DNA of 64,000 bases from Fluviibacter sp039805865 (GTDB lineage: Bacteria > Pseudomonadota > Gammaproteobacteria > Burkholderiales > Rhodocyclaceae): the NCBI GenBank assembly GCA_039805865.1, contig JBDLTI010000002.1:1-64000 (forward strand), in the 5' to 3' direction. The notes under the pieces are model-generated. The model was not told where the DNA came from. It did not search any database and saw only the letters and a list, made by a program, of their open reading frames with translations. Shown here piece after piece: positions 52,747 to 61,437 of the stretch. The translations under genes were made by a program, and so were the position numbers. How positions within the stretch are numbered: position 1 is the first letter of the stretch; each line of letters begins with the position of its first letter.

Positions 52747-52764
52747 TTTTGTATCAATACAAAA
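52747..52764. repeat. Palindrome copy 2 (TTTTGTAT-CA-ATACAAAA)
   Basis: The 8-bp arms TTTTGTAT and ATACAAAA are separated by CA. It is identical to copy 3, including the flanking GG before and GAT after. It lies in a gene-free stretch after the PAS gene that also contains a TCCGCT/AGCGGA inverted repeat near 52,695-52,720. Confidence 0.65.
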
Positions 52765-52851
52765 GATCTGCCCGTTCCAACCATCTGTAAGACAAACACC
52801 GGCGGCAAGCCTATCCTGCCATAGATAATTAAATCCGACTGTTTTGATGGG

Positions 52852-52869
52852 TTTTGTATCAATACAAAA
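52852..52869. repeat. Palindrome copy 3 (TTTTGTAT-CA-ATACAAAA)
   Basis: Identical to copy 2, 105 bp downstream of it. It ends 6 bp before the stop codon of the truncated frame at 52,876. Confidence 0.65.
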
Positions 52870-52875
52870 GATTCT

Positions 52876-53169
52876 TCAGTCATCATCTTCCGGATCAGTG
52901 TTCTCGATTTCGTCTATGAGGTCTGCTGCTGCATCAGGACAGATTGATGACCAGTCTACATTCTCGTTAAAAAGGCTCAATAGATCTTCAGCTCGGCGAA
53001 AGTATTCCCATTGTTCAGGAATCGGAAGATCGCTATAAAAGCCTATGGTCGGATATGACCCTAAATCATGATCGTGCCATTGGACGCCAATCTCCCACCC
53101 TTCCGGCGTGGGGCCAAGAATTGCCTTGATATACCTGATAGCCGATTGATTGCAGTGAATCTTTACAAA
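52876..53169 (-). pseudogene. Probable 5'-truncated hypothetical gene
   Basis: The minus strand is open for about 98 codons directly after the stop of the DUF411 gene and in the same frame, ending with an acidic tail (ENTDPEDDD). It contains plausible protein sequence such as YIKAILGPTPEGWEIGVQWH and FYSDLPIPEQWEYFRRAEDL. No ATG, GTG or TTG lies near the beginning. It looks like the C-terminal remnant of a gene whose start was lost when the copper block was joined. Confidence 0.4.
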
Positions 53170-53607
53170 TTAATGTTTTTTGAATATTTGCGATTTGCCG
53201 TTTGATAAAACCAAAAGTGAGTCATATGGCATGGGATTAGGTCCTTCCATCCCTGGTGAGCCTTGCACCATTCCCGGAACGGAAAGCCCAACGGCAGTCG
53301 GATTCTCTTTTAGAAGTTGCTTGATGTCATCCGCTGGTACATGCCCTTCAATCGTATATTTGCCGATTTTTGCTGTGTGGCAGGAGCCGTATCTATGCGG
53401 CATTCCTAGCTTTTCGCGGAACTTCGAAGGATCGTCAACGAGATGTACTCGTACATTGAATCCGTTCTTGCGCATATGTGCATCCCAGTCCTTGCAGCAA
53501 GGACATGTAGCAGTTTCATAAACATCAACTACAGGAAGCGATTCGCTATATGCGGAGACGCTCAGCAGGCCAAACAACACAAGTGCAGTAAGTTTAGTTT
53601 TTTTCAC
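53170..53607 (-). CDS. DUF411 periplasmic metal-binding protein
   Basis: A 145-residue exported protein of the DUF411 family. The signal peptide (KLTALVLFGLLSVSAYS) is followed by VYETATCPCCKDWDAHMRKNG, whose CPCC motif is the probable metal-binding or redox site, and then YGSCHTAKIGKYTIEGHVPA. A GTG at 53607 with GAAAGG upstream is preferred; a TTG at 53622 is also open. It lies after copB on the same strand, so it is part of a copper operon. Confidence 0.88.
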   Translation of the reverse strand: MKKTKLTALVLFGLLSVSAYSESLPVVDVYETATCPCCKDWDAHMRKNGFNVRVHLVDDPSKFREKLGMPHRYGSCHTAKIGKYTIEGHVPADDIKQLLKENPTAVGLSVPGMVQGSPGMEGPNPMPYDSLLVLSNGKSQIFKKH

Positions 53608-53618
53608 GGGATTGCCTT

Positions 53619-54464
53619 TCAATACCAGACACGGACACCTGCAAGAAAAGACGTTTGCTGGCTAGAAATGCCATCAAGGGAATTCATGGTTCTAGTTTGG
53701 CCGTAGGTGTTAATCCATTGAACCCCGATGTATGGTGCAAATTGCCTGGTTATTTCGTAACGCAGTCGTAGGCCCAGGCTCGAGGAATTAAGGCCGCTCC
53801 CATAGTAAGGATCTTCCTGTTTACCGTAGGCATAGACTTCAAAACGAGGCTGGGCGACGATCCGTTGAGTCAGATACATGTCGTAACTGCCTTCCACGCG
53901 GGCTGATGTCCGACCCTGGGTAGATACATATCCTTCCGCATCAAGATGGAACCAATAGGGTGCTAAGCCTTGGAAACCGAAAGCCAGCCATGTGGTGTTG
54001 GGAACAAGCCCCATGTCCTGACGCACACCAAGCTGCGTGTCCCAGTAAGGTGTGATTGCGTGTGCCCAAAGCGCCTCGGTGCGGGTCTCATCGAATACGC
54101 CATTGGAATAATCACCTTCAGCTTTGATGGAGAGGCGATTGATATCTGATCCAAACCATGCCTGGCCTTCAAAGCCCGTATAGGGTGACTCTTTGGAAAA
54201 CCCACGTTCCAGACGCTCAATCCAGATACGACCGAACTTCTGCTCATCTGCAAGTTTTAGTTCGCGCTCGCCTGGTAAAGCATAGGGGCCGCTATCAAGC
54301 GTAAATCCACCGGAATAGGCGTTAGGGTCTCGAGCATCAGCTGGTGCACTGCCGCCTTGCATAGACATTGTACTGTGATCCATGTCAGTGGAGGCACCGA
54401 AGGCAAAGCTCGAAATCAAAGCGCCGACAGCAATGCCTATTGAAATCAGTTGGTATTTTTTCAT
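53619..54464 (-). CDS. copB: Copper resistance outer-membrane protein CopB/PcoB
   Basis: A 281-residue outer-membrane beta-barrel copper protein. A signal peptide (near FAFGAS) is followed by a Met/His-rich N-terminal stretch (DMDHSTMSMQGG) and long beta-strand segments, with the family segments WAHAITPYWDTQLGVRQD and RYEITRQFAPYIGVQW. The C-terminus ends in an aromatic residue (VRVWY). It overlaps copA by ATGA and precedes DUF411. Confidence 0.93.
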   Translation of the reverse strand: MKKYQLISIGIAVGALISSFAFGASTDMDHSTMSMQGGSAPADARDPNAYSGGFTLDSGPYALPGERELKLADEQKFGRIWIERLERGFSKESPYTGFEGQAWFGSDINRLSIKAEGDYSNGVFDETRTEALWAHAITPYWDTQLGVRQDMGLVPNTTWLAFGFQGLAPYWFHLDAEGYVSTQGRTSARVEGSYDMYLTQRIVAQPRFEVYAYGKQEDPYYGSGLNSSSLGLRLRYEITRQFAPYIGVQWINTYGQTRTMNSLDGISSQQTSFLAGVRVWY

Positions 54465-56278
54465 GATACGACAACCTCACGGAACATGCCGCCATCCATG
54501 TGCATCGCCAAGTGGCAATGCCAAGCCCAACGCCCTAAAGCGTCCGCCGTTACGAGATAACTGATTCTTTGCGCTGGTTGAACAGCAATGGTGTGTTTTC
54601 TGACCTGGAATTGGCCATCTGGCGTTTCAAGTTCACTCCATAGGCCATGCATGTGCATCGGGTGGGTCATCATAGAGTCGTTATGGAGAATGACACGAAC
54701 GCGTTCACCATACTTCAGGCTGACAGGCGTACTGCCACCAAATGAAACGCCATCCATTGACCACATGTAACGCTCCATGTTTCCAGTGAGATGAAACTCC
54801 AGTTCACGGGTTGGTAGTCGTTTATCGAGCGGCCCTCCGATAGTTTTCAGGTCTGCAAGTGTGAGTACCTTGCGACCGTTGCCTCTGAGTCCTACACCTG
54901 GATCATCCAGGTTGGTTCTTGGCATATCGACGCGCATATCGGTCGAGACGCCATACTCGGTACGTGCATGCCTGACAGTGGTGGATGGCTTTGCCAGTGG
55001 GTTTGTATGATCAGCATGATTCATCCCGCCATGCATGGAATGATCCGTTTTCATGGATTCATGACCGGCATGCTCACTAGCGGTTGCTGGAGGAGCGCCA
55101 TGGCCTTCGTGGCTCATTGAGCCCATCATGTCACCCATCGATAACCACTGGATTTTATCCACTTCCGGCACCGGGGCTTCTAATCCATTTTGGGTGGCCA
55201 GTGTGCCCCGTGCGTACCCGGTTCGGTCCATGGATTGGGCAAATACTGTGTATGCGTCGTTCTTGGGTGTAACTATTACATCATAGGTTTCACCGGGGCC
55301 AAACCTGAACTCGTCTACCGTAACGGGATGGACGTCAACGCCATCGGTTTGTACCACGGTGAGTTTCAGACCAGGTATGCGGACATCGTAAAAGGTGTTT
55401 CCTGCTCCATTGATAAAACGCAAACGAACACGTTCACCAGGGGTAAATAGCCCCGTCCAGTTACCGGCAGGAGTGGTGCCATTCATCAGATAGGTCAGGG
55501 TTTCAGCAGAAAGATCGGATAGATCGGTTGGGCTCATGCGCATCTCGTTCCACATGGCTCGCTTCTCATAGGCTGATTTCAGACCATCGTTAGCCACATC
55601 ACGGAAAAAGTCGATAACGGTTGGCTTGTTGTAGTTGTAATAGCCGCTCTCAGACTTTAACTTAGCGTAGATCCGCATTGGATCTTCATCAGTCCAGTCG
55701 GAAAGCTGCACCACATAATCGCGCTGGGCTTTAATCCGCTCGCCATTTCTGGGAACAACTTTAATCGCACCGTACATGCCGGTTTGCTCTTGCATTCCCG
55801 AATGGGAGTGATACCAATAGGTTCCAGTCTGTTCGAGTTTGAATTTGTAGGTGAATATCTCCCCGGGAGGGATGCCCCGGAAGCTGATGCCAGGAACGCC
55901 ATCCATCTGGAATGGGAGAATAATCCCGTGCCAATGTATGGAGGTGTCTTCTGAAAGATCGTTTTTGACATGAATCGTCACCTCATCGCCTTCCCGAAAC
56001 TGGAGGGTAGGTGCTGGGATCATGCCGTTAATGACTGTCGCTATGCGTGGTGACCCGGTAAAATTGACCATGGCTTCTGATATGGTCAGATGAAATTCGG
56101 TACCAGTAAGTACCGGAGCAATCCCAGTAGCAGTAACCTGATTTACAGTGCCGAACATGCCAGACATAGCACTCGCAAGCGGGGTTAGCGTTGCCAGAAC
56201 CCCCCCTGAAACTAACCCCTGCACAAATCTGCGGCGGCTAATCAATTTTTTTGCTGAAAATGGCGCGGGTTGTCGCAT
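54461..56278 (-). CDS. copA: Periplasmic multicopper oxidase CopA (Tat-exported)
   Basis: A 605-residue multicopper oxidase that oxidises Cu(I) and binds copper in the periplasm. The twin-arginine signal is SRRRFVQGL near residue 14. The copper ligand motifs are HWHGIILPFQ, YWYHSHSGMQ, HPMHMHGLW and WHCHLAMHMDGG, in the right order. A Met/His-rich insert (HAGHESMKTDHSMHGGM) lies between them. It is divergent from copRS, with a cop box between, and is the first gene of the copA-copB-DUF411 operon. Confidence 0.96.
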   Translation of the reverse strand: MRQPAPFSAKKLISRRRFVQGLVSGGVLATLTPLASAMSGMFGTVNQVTATGIAPVLTGTEFHLTISEAMVNFTGSPRIATVINGMIPAPTLQFREGDEVTIHVKNDLSEDTSIHWHGIILPFQMDGVPGISFRGIPPGEIFTYKFKLEQTGTYWYHSHSGMQEQTGMYGAIKVVPRNGERIKAQRDYVVQLSDWTDEDPMRIYAKLKSESGYYNYNKPTVIDFFRDVANDGLKSAYEKRAMWNEMRMSPTDLSDLSAETLTYLMNGTTPAGNWTGLFTPGERVRLRFINGAGNTFYDVRIPGLKLTVVQTDGVDVHPVTVDEFRFGPGETYDVIVTPKNDAYTVFAQSMDRTGYARGTLATQNGLEAPVPEVDKIQWLSMGDMMGSMSHEGHGAPPATASEHAGHESMKTDHSMHGGMNHADHTNPLAKPSTTVRHARTEYGVSTDMRVDMPRTNLDDPGVGLRGNGRKVLTLADLKTIGGPLDKRLPTRELEFHLTGNMERYMWSMDGVSFGGSTPVSLKYGERVRVILHNDSMMTHPMHMHGLWSELETPDGQFQVRKHTIAVQPAQRISYLVTADALGRWAWHCHLAMHMDGGMFREVVVS

Positions 56279-56353
56279 AAAAATTGCCTCTAATAGACTG
56301 AAATTATTTAGATCTCATTGTGCACGCACGATTCTGTCCTGATGCTGATGCTT

Positions 56354-56373
56354 AGATTACATCTTTGTAATCT
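56354..56373. promoter_or_regulatory. Cop box 1 between copA and copR
   Basis: AGATTACA (56354-56361) and TGTAATCT (56366-56373) form a perfect inverted repeat with the 4-bp spacer TCTT. It is a CopR/CusR-type binding site by pattern and lies in the divergent intergenic region of copA and copR. Confidence 0.8.
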
Positions 56374-56425
56374 TGGCCTGAGGTGCTTTAGCCGTGGCAA
56401 ACTACAAAAAAATTAGGGGTTTAGC

Positions 56426-57109
56426 GTGAAAATTCTGATTGTCGAAGATGAACTTAAAACTGGCGACTATCTACGGCAGGGGTTAACCGAGGCCGGGTTT
56501 ACAGTTGACCTAACCAGAGATGGCGCTGATGGCTTGCATCAGGCAATCAGTGAAGACTACGACCTTATAATTCTGGATGTCATGCTACCCAAGCTGAATG
56601 GCTGGCAAGTTCTGGAAATGCTACGCAAGGCAGACAAAGAGACGCCCGTACTATTCCTTACGGCGCGTGACGAGGTGGGGGACCGTGTCAAAGGTCTTGA
56701 GCTAGGTGCGGACGATTACCTAGTCAAACCATTCGCATTCTCTGAGTTGCTGGCTAGAATCCGGACGATCCTTCGTAGAGGCAAATCCAATTCTGAAGTT
56801 ACTTACCTACAGATTTCAGATCTGGAACTGGATATGCTGCGCAGGCGTGCACAGCGCGGTGGTCAAAAAATAGAGTTAACAGCAAAGGAATTTTCTTTGC
56901 TGGAACTTCTTATGCGGCGTAAGGGGGAAGTGTTGTCTAGATCCCTTATTGCGTCTCAGGTATGGGATATGAACTTCGACAGCGATACTAATGTGATCGA
57001 AGTCGCCATGAGACGTTTGCGTAACAAGGTTGATGATCCATTTCCGACCAAACTCATCAAGACTGTTCGTGGAATGGGTTATGTGCTTGAAGAGCCCGTC
57101 TCAGCATGA
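56426..57109 (+). CDS. copR: Copper-responsive response regulator CopR
   Basis: A 227-residue OmpR/PhoB-type regulator. The receiver domain has the phosphoacceptor Asp in LIILDVMLPKLNGW (near residue 51) and the switch lysine in DDYLVKPFAF. The C-terminal winged-helix DNA-binding domain includes LTAKEFSLLELLMRRKGEVL and NVIEVAMRRLRNKVD. It probably binds cop boxes 1 and 2. Its stop overlaps the copS ATG. Confidence 0.94.
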   Translation: MKILIVEDELKTGDYLRQGLTEAGFTVDLTRDGADGLHQAISEDYDLIILDVMLPKLNGWQVLEMLRKADKETPVLFLTARDEVGDRVKGLELGADDYLVKPFAFSELLARIRTILRRGKSNSEVTYLQISDLELDMLRRRAQRGGQKIELTAKEFSLLELLMRRKGEVLSRSLIASQVWDMNFDSDTNVIEVAMRRLRNKVDDPFPTKLIKTVRGMGYVLEEPVSA

Positions 57110-58482
57110 AAAAAACGCTATCACTGACATCACGGCTGACTTTGTTGTTCGGTCTGATTTTGACATGTGTGTTAGCGGCGCTTGGCTTTTATATATTCGG
57201 TGCCATGCGCTCACACTTTGTCGAACAGGATCAAGGGGTGTTAAAAAACCATGCTGAAGAAATCAGAGAAATTCTGGAACATACGGGTAATTATCCGATT
57301 ACACCTGCAGTAAAAGATCGCTTGGATCATACGATGTCCCGACATGACATCGATTTCGAGATTATTGGTAAGCGAGGTGAAGTTTTATATCGTAACGAGG
57401 CGAGGGCGATCCCCGAAGCTACGATTCGAGAGATGGTCGGGCACGATCATACCGATAGTGTCGAATGGCACACTGGGACGAACCACTTTCGTTCAATGTT
57501 GCTGGATGGTGAACAATTCGATGTGATTGTCTCGGTTTCAACGGGTCACCATGAAGAGTTTCTGGAGAGTTTCGGTAAGCGTTTGCTTGGTGTCTTGTCC
57601 CTGATATTTCTGATTACCTGGGGTTTGAGCTGGTTTGCAGTACGAAAAGGTCTGGCACCGCTGAAGATGATTAAAGACCGTGCTGCTTCCGTAACACTAT
57701 CGAATCTGAATAAAGTGATTCCGGTAGAGCAGGTTCCTGTAGAGCTCGTCCCTCTTGTTGCTGAATTAAACAACATGATGAGTCGTCTGGAGGAGTCATT
57801 CCGAAGGCTGGTCGCATTTTCTTCCGATCTGGCACATGAGATGCGCACGCCTGTTAGCAATTTGTTGACACAGATTCAGGTTGTTTTGGCGCAAAACCGC
57901 GAAGCTGAAGATTACCGTGACGTTTTGGCATCCAGTTCTGAGGAGTGCGAGCGACTGTCACGAATGATTTCAGAAATGCTCTTTCTAGCAAAGGCAGAGA
58001 ATGGGAGCATATTGCCGTCCGTAGAGCGGGTTGACCTTGCCGAGCAGGTTGGGCAAACCCTAGAGTATTTTGAGGCACTAGCTGACTCTAAGGGAATAAC
58101 CTTGACTAGTACGGGCAATGCAAATCTTGAGTGTGACCGATCCATGCTGAGGCGCGCATTAAGTAATCTGGTCTCAAATGCGATTCGTTATGGCGCGCCG
58201 AACTCAGTGATTGAGACTTCGATTGATTCTGGCCACTCATGGATCGATGTCTCAGTGAGAAACTGTGGTCAGGATATTTCTGAAGAGCATTTGAGTCATA
58301 TTTTTGATCGTTTTTACCGTGCTAATGCTGCCCGAAGTCATGAGGAGCACGATGGGCTAGGTCTGGGTCTTGCAATAACGCGGGCTATCATGTCCGCGCA
58401 TGGCGGTCATGTAGCAGTCGAGTCAAGAAATGGTTATACGACCTTCACGCTGAGATTCCCATCCGAGCAGCCTCGAATCTGA
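57106..58482 (+). CDS. copS: Copper-sensing histidine kinase CopS
   Basis: A 458-residue membrane kinase. An N-terminal transmembrane helix (LTLLFGLILTCVLAALGFYI) and a second one near residues 160-180 frame a periplasmic sensor domain. A HAMP segment follows, then the phosphorylation His in SSDLAHEMRTPVSNL, and the N and G boxes LSNLVSNAIRYG and HDGLGLGLAITRAI. Its overlap with copR indicates coupled translation. Confidence 0.94.
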   Translation: MKKTLSLTSRLTLLFGLILTCVLAALGFYIFGAMRSHFVEQDQGVLKNHAEEIREILEHTGNYPITPAVKDRLDHTMSRHDIDFEIIGKRGEVLYRNEARAIPEATIREMVGHDHTDSVEWHTGTNHFRSMLLDGEQFDVIVSVSTGHHEEFLESFGKRLLGVLSLIFLITWGLSWFAVRKGLAPLKMIKDRAASVTLSNLNKVIPVEQVPVELVPLVAELNNMMSRLEESFRRLVAFSSDLAHEMRTPVSNLLTQIQVVLAQNREAEDYRDVLASSSEECERLSRMISEMLFLAKAENGSILPSVERVDLAEQVGQTLEYFEALADSKGITLTSTGNANLECDRSMLRRALSNLVSNAIRYGAPNSVIETSIDSGHSWIDVSVRNCGQDISEEHLSHIFDRFYRANAARSHEEHDGLGLGLAITRAIMSAHGGHVAVESRNGYTTFTLRFPSEQPRI

Positions 58483-58496
58483 CATATCTGTAATCT
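58477..58496. promoter_or_regulatory. Cop box 2 upstream of the His/Met-rich gene
   Basis: The right half TGTAATCT (58489-58496) equals that of cop box 1, and the left part matches five of eight bases, with the same 4-bp spacing. It overlaps the copS 3' end and lies 88 bp before the next gene. Confidence 0.5.
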
Positions 58497-58583
58497 ACCA
58501 GTCAGCTCCTTGTCATTGCTGGTTGCTTATTATGATTCTGTGAATGATTCATTCACCCTTCATATTAATCAAAGGAGTTGGCA

Positions 58584-58910
58584 ATGAAATCGACGAATAA
58601 AATCGCAATCGCTGTTATTGGTCTGGCAATGGCTGCCAGCCCTTTGACGTATGCTCAAACGGCTACAAACACTGATCACAGTCATGATCACTCCGCGCCA
58701 GCAAGTAAATCCGAGGTTAAAAAGCCTTCAAAAGCGCATGGATCTGATCATGGGAAGTGTACTGATAAATCCTCTGCGAGCAATTGTAAAGATCACGGCA
58801 GTATGAGTGATGAACAGCATCAGAAAATGATGCAACAGCACATGGATGATCATCAAAACATGATGAAACAGCCGATGGGTGATCAGCAAAAAATGCAAAA
58901 AAGCCAGTAA
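58584..58910 (+). CDS. Exported His/Met/Cys-rich putative copper-binding protein
   Basis: A 108-residue protein with a signal peptide (IAVIGLAMAASPLTYAQ) and a low-complexity mature part rich in His, Met, Asp and Lys (DHSHDHSAPASK, then QHQKMMQQHMDDHQNMM). It has two Cys (GKCTDKSSASNC). The ATG at 58584 follows AAAGGAG. The composition suggests a periplasmic copper buffer. The family is not recognised. Confidence 0.65.
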   Translation: MKSTNKIAIAVIGLAMAASPLTYAQTATNTDHSHDHSAPASKSEVKKPSKAHGSDHGKCTDKSSASNCKDHGSMSDEQHQKMMQQHMDDHQNMMKQPMGDQQKMQKSQ

Positions 58911-58930
58911 TTCTCTAGGTGGGTGAAGTG

Positions 58931-59434
58931 ATGAACGTATTGAACATTGAGGTACACACAGATCCAGTGTGCCGTATGCAAGTTGATGAGAAATTCGGAG
59001 TTCACTTCATCCATCGTGGGATCACACATTGGTTTTGCTCGACACAATGCCTTGAAAGTTTTCAGGAAAATCCTGATCTCTATGCTGGGTTGCACCATAT
59101 TCAGAATGCGCCTCCTGTCATCAAAAGTAGACGTGTTGCTATCACTAGTGAGTATGAAGGTGCACAGGAGATATTCATGAACATTGTGGGTCATGACATG
59201 GGTGTCATATATTGTGGGCTTGATAGTGTCTACTTATGCGTCGAATATGACTTAAGACAGCTCACATGGAAACAGGTTGAACATCAGGCTTTACTCGCAG
59301 GAATAGAGTTCCCTGGTGTCCTTTCGGCAATACGTAGGGGAATCTGGCGTTTTACCGAGCGCAATGAATTAAAAAATCTTGCCCACTGGTCCGACGCATC
59401 TTGCTGTAATCATCCGCCTGGTGGGGCGAAGTAA
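58931..59434 (+). CDS. YHS-domain protein with C-terminal extension
   Basis: A 167-residue cytosolic protein whose N-terminal part is a YHS domain: DPVCRMQVDEKFGVHF, then GITHWFCSTQCLESFQENPD. YHS domains bind metals and occur in copper ATPases. The C-terminal two thirds is unrecognised but ends with a Cys pair (SDASCCNHPPGG). The ATG at 58931 is preferred; GTG 58919 is also open. Confidence 0.72.
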   Translation: MNVLNIEVHTDPVCRMQVDEKFGVHFIHRGITHWFCSTQCLESFQENPDLYAGLHHIQNAPPVIKSRRVAITSEYEGAQEIFMNIVGHDMGVIYCGLDSVYLCVEYDLRQLTWKQVEHQALLAGIEFPGVLSAIRRGIWRFTERNELKNLAHWSDASCCNHPPGGAK

Positions 59435-59445
59435 GGAGAGGTGAC

Positions 59446-59661
59446 GTGGAACACAAGCCCTTTATAAGATCAAAATCAGGCCTAGTATTTTTAGTCTTCG
59501 CTGGAATTGCGGGTTATTTTTTATTTACTGAGCACAAGGAACATGCTTATGCATTCCTGCCGTTTTTGTTCCTACTGGCCTGCCCGATAATGCACTTGTT
59601 TATGCATGGCAATCACTCCCACGAAGATCATTCCAAGAACAACGAAAGCCAGGGGGGTTAA
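59446..59661 (+). CDS. DUF2933 membrane protein
   Basis: A 71-residue protein with the DUF2933 layout: one or two hydrophobic helices (GLVFLVFAGIAGYFLFTEH and AYAFLPFLFLLACPIMHLFM), then a His-rich C-terminus (HGNHSHEDHSKN). It starts with GTG after GGAGAGGT. DUF2933 genes are often in copper or heavy-metal clusters. Confidence 0.82.
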   Translation: MEHKPFIRSKSGLVFLVFAGIAGYFLFTEHKEHAYAFLPFLFLLACPIMHLFMHGNHSHEDHSKNNESQGG

Positions 59662-59663
59662 AG

Positions 59664-60293
59664 ATGGTGCATGATTCGAATGCTTATGGACTGTGGGGGT
59701 TGGTAATTCTGAACTCAGCAGTCTTCATTATGTTTGCCTTTAGTTTTTTCAAGCCAGCAAATTCAAGAGACTGGCGAACATTCGGCACTTACTCTGCATT
59801 TGTAGTTGCATTATTCGCTGAAATGTATGGCTTCCCGCTCACCATTTATGCTTTGTCTGGATGGTTGCAGACCAGATATCCCAATCTTGACCTGATGTCA
59901 CATAACTCAGGCCACCTGTGGTCTACTATTTTCGGGGAGCAGGGTGATCCACATTTCGGTGTGATGCATATCATTAGCTTTGCACTCCTAGCAGGTGGGT
60001 TCTATCTCCTATCAAGCGCATGGCATGTCTTATATCGTGCGCAAAGATCAAATCGCTTTGCGACTACGGGTCCGTATTCCCGTATTTGCCATCCTCAATA
60101 CGTTGGATTTGTTCTCATCATGTTGGGCTTTTTATTCCAGTGGCCTACAATATTGACGGTTGCCATGTTCCCGATTCTCGTTGTCATGTACGCACGCCTT
60201 GGCAAGCAAGAGGAGGTGGAGATGGTTGCTAGATTCGGTCAGCCGTATCAAGACTATCTAAACTCAACACCCAAGTTTATTCCTAAGTTTTAG
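59664..60293 (+). CDS. Isoprenylcysteine methyltransferase (ICMT)-like membrane protein
   Basis: A 209-residue membrane protein with about five helices. The conserved C-terminal ICMT/PEMT segment is present: TTGPYSRICHPQYVGFVLIM, then KQEEVEMVARFGQPYQDYLN. Bacterial members are often linked to heavy-metal clusters, where the target is unknown. It lies 2 bp after the DUF2933 gene and has a His-rich loop near residues 78-95. Confidence 0.8.
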   Translation: MVHDSNAYGLWGLVILNSAVFIMFAFSFFKPANSRDWRTFGTYSAFVVALFAEMYGFPLTIYALSGWLQTRYPNLDLMSHNSGHLWSTIFGEQGDPHFGVMHIISFALLAGGFYLLSSAWHVLYRAQRSNRFATTGPYSRICHPQYVGFVLIMLGFLFQWPTILTVAMFPILVVMYARLGKQEEVEMVARFGQPYQDYLNSTPKFIPKF

Positions 60294-60319
60294 GCGGTGA
60301 ATGACCTGGACTGCTGAAA

Positions 60320-60781
60320 ATGGATTCTCCTAGCAACGGCATCTTCCTCCTTTGGATCATTATGGCATTAGGATTGCTCTTGGTTCCCTATAGGAAAGTG
60401 ACTGCCGAGGAATATAGTCGGATTGCGTTTATCGTATTCGTTCTTACATCTGTCGCTACCATCAGATTTCATACGCCGATTAACATAGATTCATCCACAA
60501 GTCCTGAACATAAAGTCCTTCTATCATTAGCGCAATTCGGAATTTTGACGCTGTCTGCAAAAACGTGGTTTGCCCTGAACTATTACAAATTTAGCAGTCA
60601 TGTTAGGTATCTGATTAACGTCGTTCTATTCTCTTCGCTATTTGTTTACATTGCGGGGGCTTATTGGCTTTACAACAATCTGCCTGCATTGCAAATATTT
60701 TTATATCCGCTAGCAAGCCTGGCCATATCGTTAACCGCTGAGCTCATTGAACATCAATGGGCAAACCAAGAGTCTACTTAG
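60320..60781 (+). CDS. Hypothetical polytopic membrane protein
   Basis: A 153-residue protein with four predicted transmembrane segments (IFLLWIIMALGLLLVPY, IAFIVFVLTSVATIRF, VRYLINVVLFSSLFVYIAG and IFLYPLASLAISLTAEL). No family is recognised. It lies between the ICMT-like gene and lemA and is probably part of the same transcript. Confidence 0.6.
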   Translation: MDSPSNGIFLLWIIMALGLLLVPYRKVTAEEYSRIAFIVFVLTSVATIRFHTPINIDSSTSPEHKVLLSLAQFGILTLSAKTWFALNYYKFSSHVRYLINVVLFSSLFVYIAGAYWLYNNLPALQIFLYPLASLAISLTAELIEHQWANQEST

Positions 60782-60829
60782 ATTTTTACTTACCGAAATA
60801 CCGCTGCAACTCATTAATGGAGCAAGGAA

Positions 60830-61432
60830 ATGAAAAAAATACTGACCGGATTGATGTTGCTGGCAACATTGACGTTGACGGGCTGCGGATACAACCAGAT
60901 ACAGTCTCAAGACGAGCAAATTACGTCCAGTTGGGCCGAAGTACTCAATCAGTACCAACGTCGAGCAGATCTGATTCCGAATCTTGTAAGCACCGTTAAG
61001 GGTGAAGCAAAATTCGAGCAGGACACGTTAACGAAAGTGGTTGATGCAAGAGCCAAAGCTACTTCGATTCAAGCCACACCAGAGTTGATAAACAACCCAG
61101 TAGCCTTTCAGAAATTCCAGCAGGCACAGGGTCAATTAACATCAGCGCTTTCAAGGTTGCTGGTTGTATCTGAGAACTATCCATCCCTACGAGCTAATCA
61201 GGGTTTTAGAGATCTACAAGCCCAGCTAGAAGGGACTGAGAACCGTATCACGGTGGCGCGCAATCGATACATTCAATCTGTACAGGCGTACAACGTTACG
61301 ATTCGCTCTTTTCCTTCGAATTTGACCGCCATGCTCTTCGGTTACAAACCCAAGGCGAACTTTACAGTTGAGAACGAAAAAGAAATTTCAAAGCCGCCTA
61401 GTGTTACATTTGATACGCCAGCTTCGAAGTAG
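60830..61432 (+). CDS. lemA: LemA-family lipoprotein
   Basis: A 200-residue exported protein of the LemA family. The lipobox is LTLTGCGYNQ, and then QSQDEQITSSWAEVLNQYQR and RADLIPNLVSTVKG match the family signature. A long helical body follows, with FRDLQAQLEGTENRI and VARNRYIQSVQAYN. LemA and TPM-domain genes are commonly paired, as here (61,438), but a molecular role is not established. Confidence 0.9.
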   Translation: MKKILTGLMLLATLTLTGCGYNQIQSQDEQITSSWAEVLNQYQRRADLIPNLVSTVKGEAKFEQDTLTKVVDARAKATSIQATPELINNPVAFQKFQQAQGQLTSALSRLLVVSENYPSLRANQGFRDLQAQLEGTENRITVARNRYIQSVQAYNVTIRSFPSNLTAMLFGYKPKANFTVENEKEISKPPSVTFDTPASK

Positions 61433-61437
61433 TCTTT

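Noticed and set aside
52677..52886. Minus-strand gene across the two palindromes (FVLIQNPSK)
   Set aside because: The frame is made by repeated palindrome translation and has no ribosome site or family pattern.
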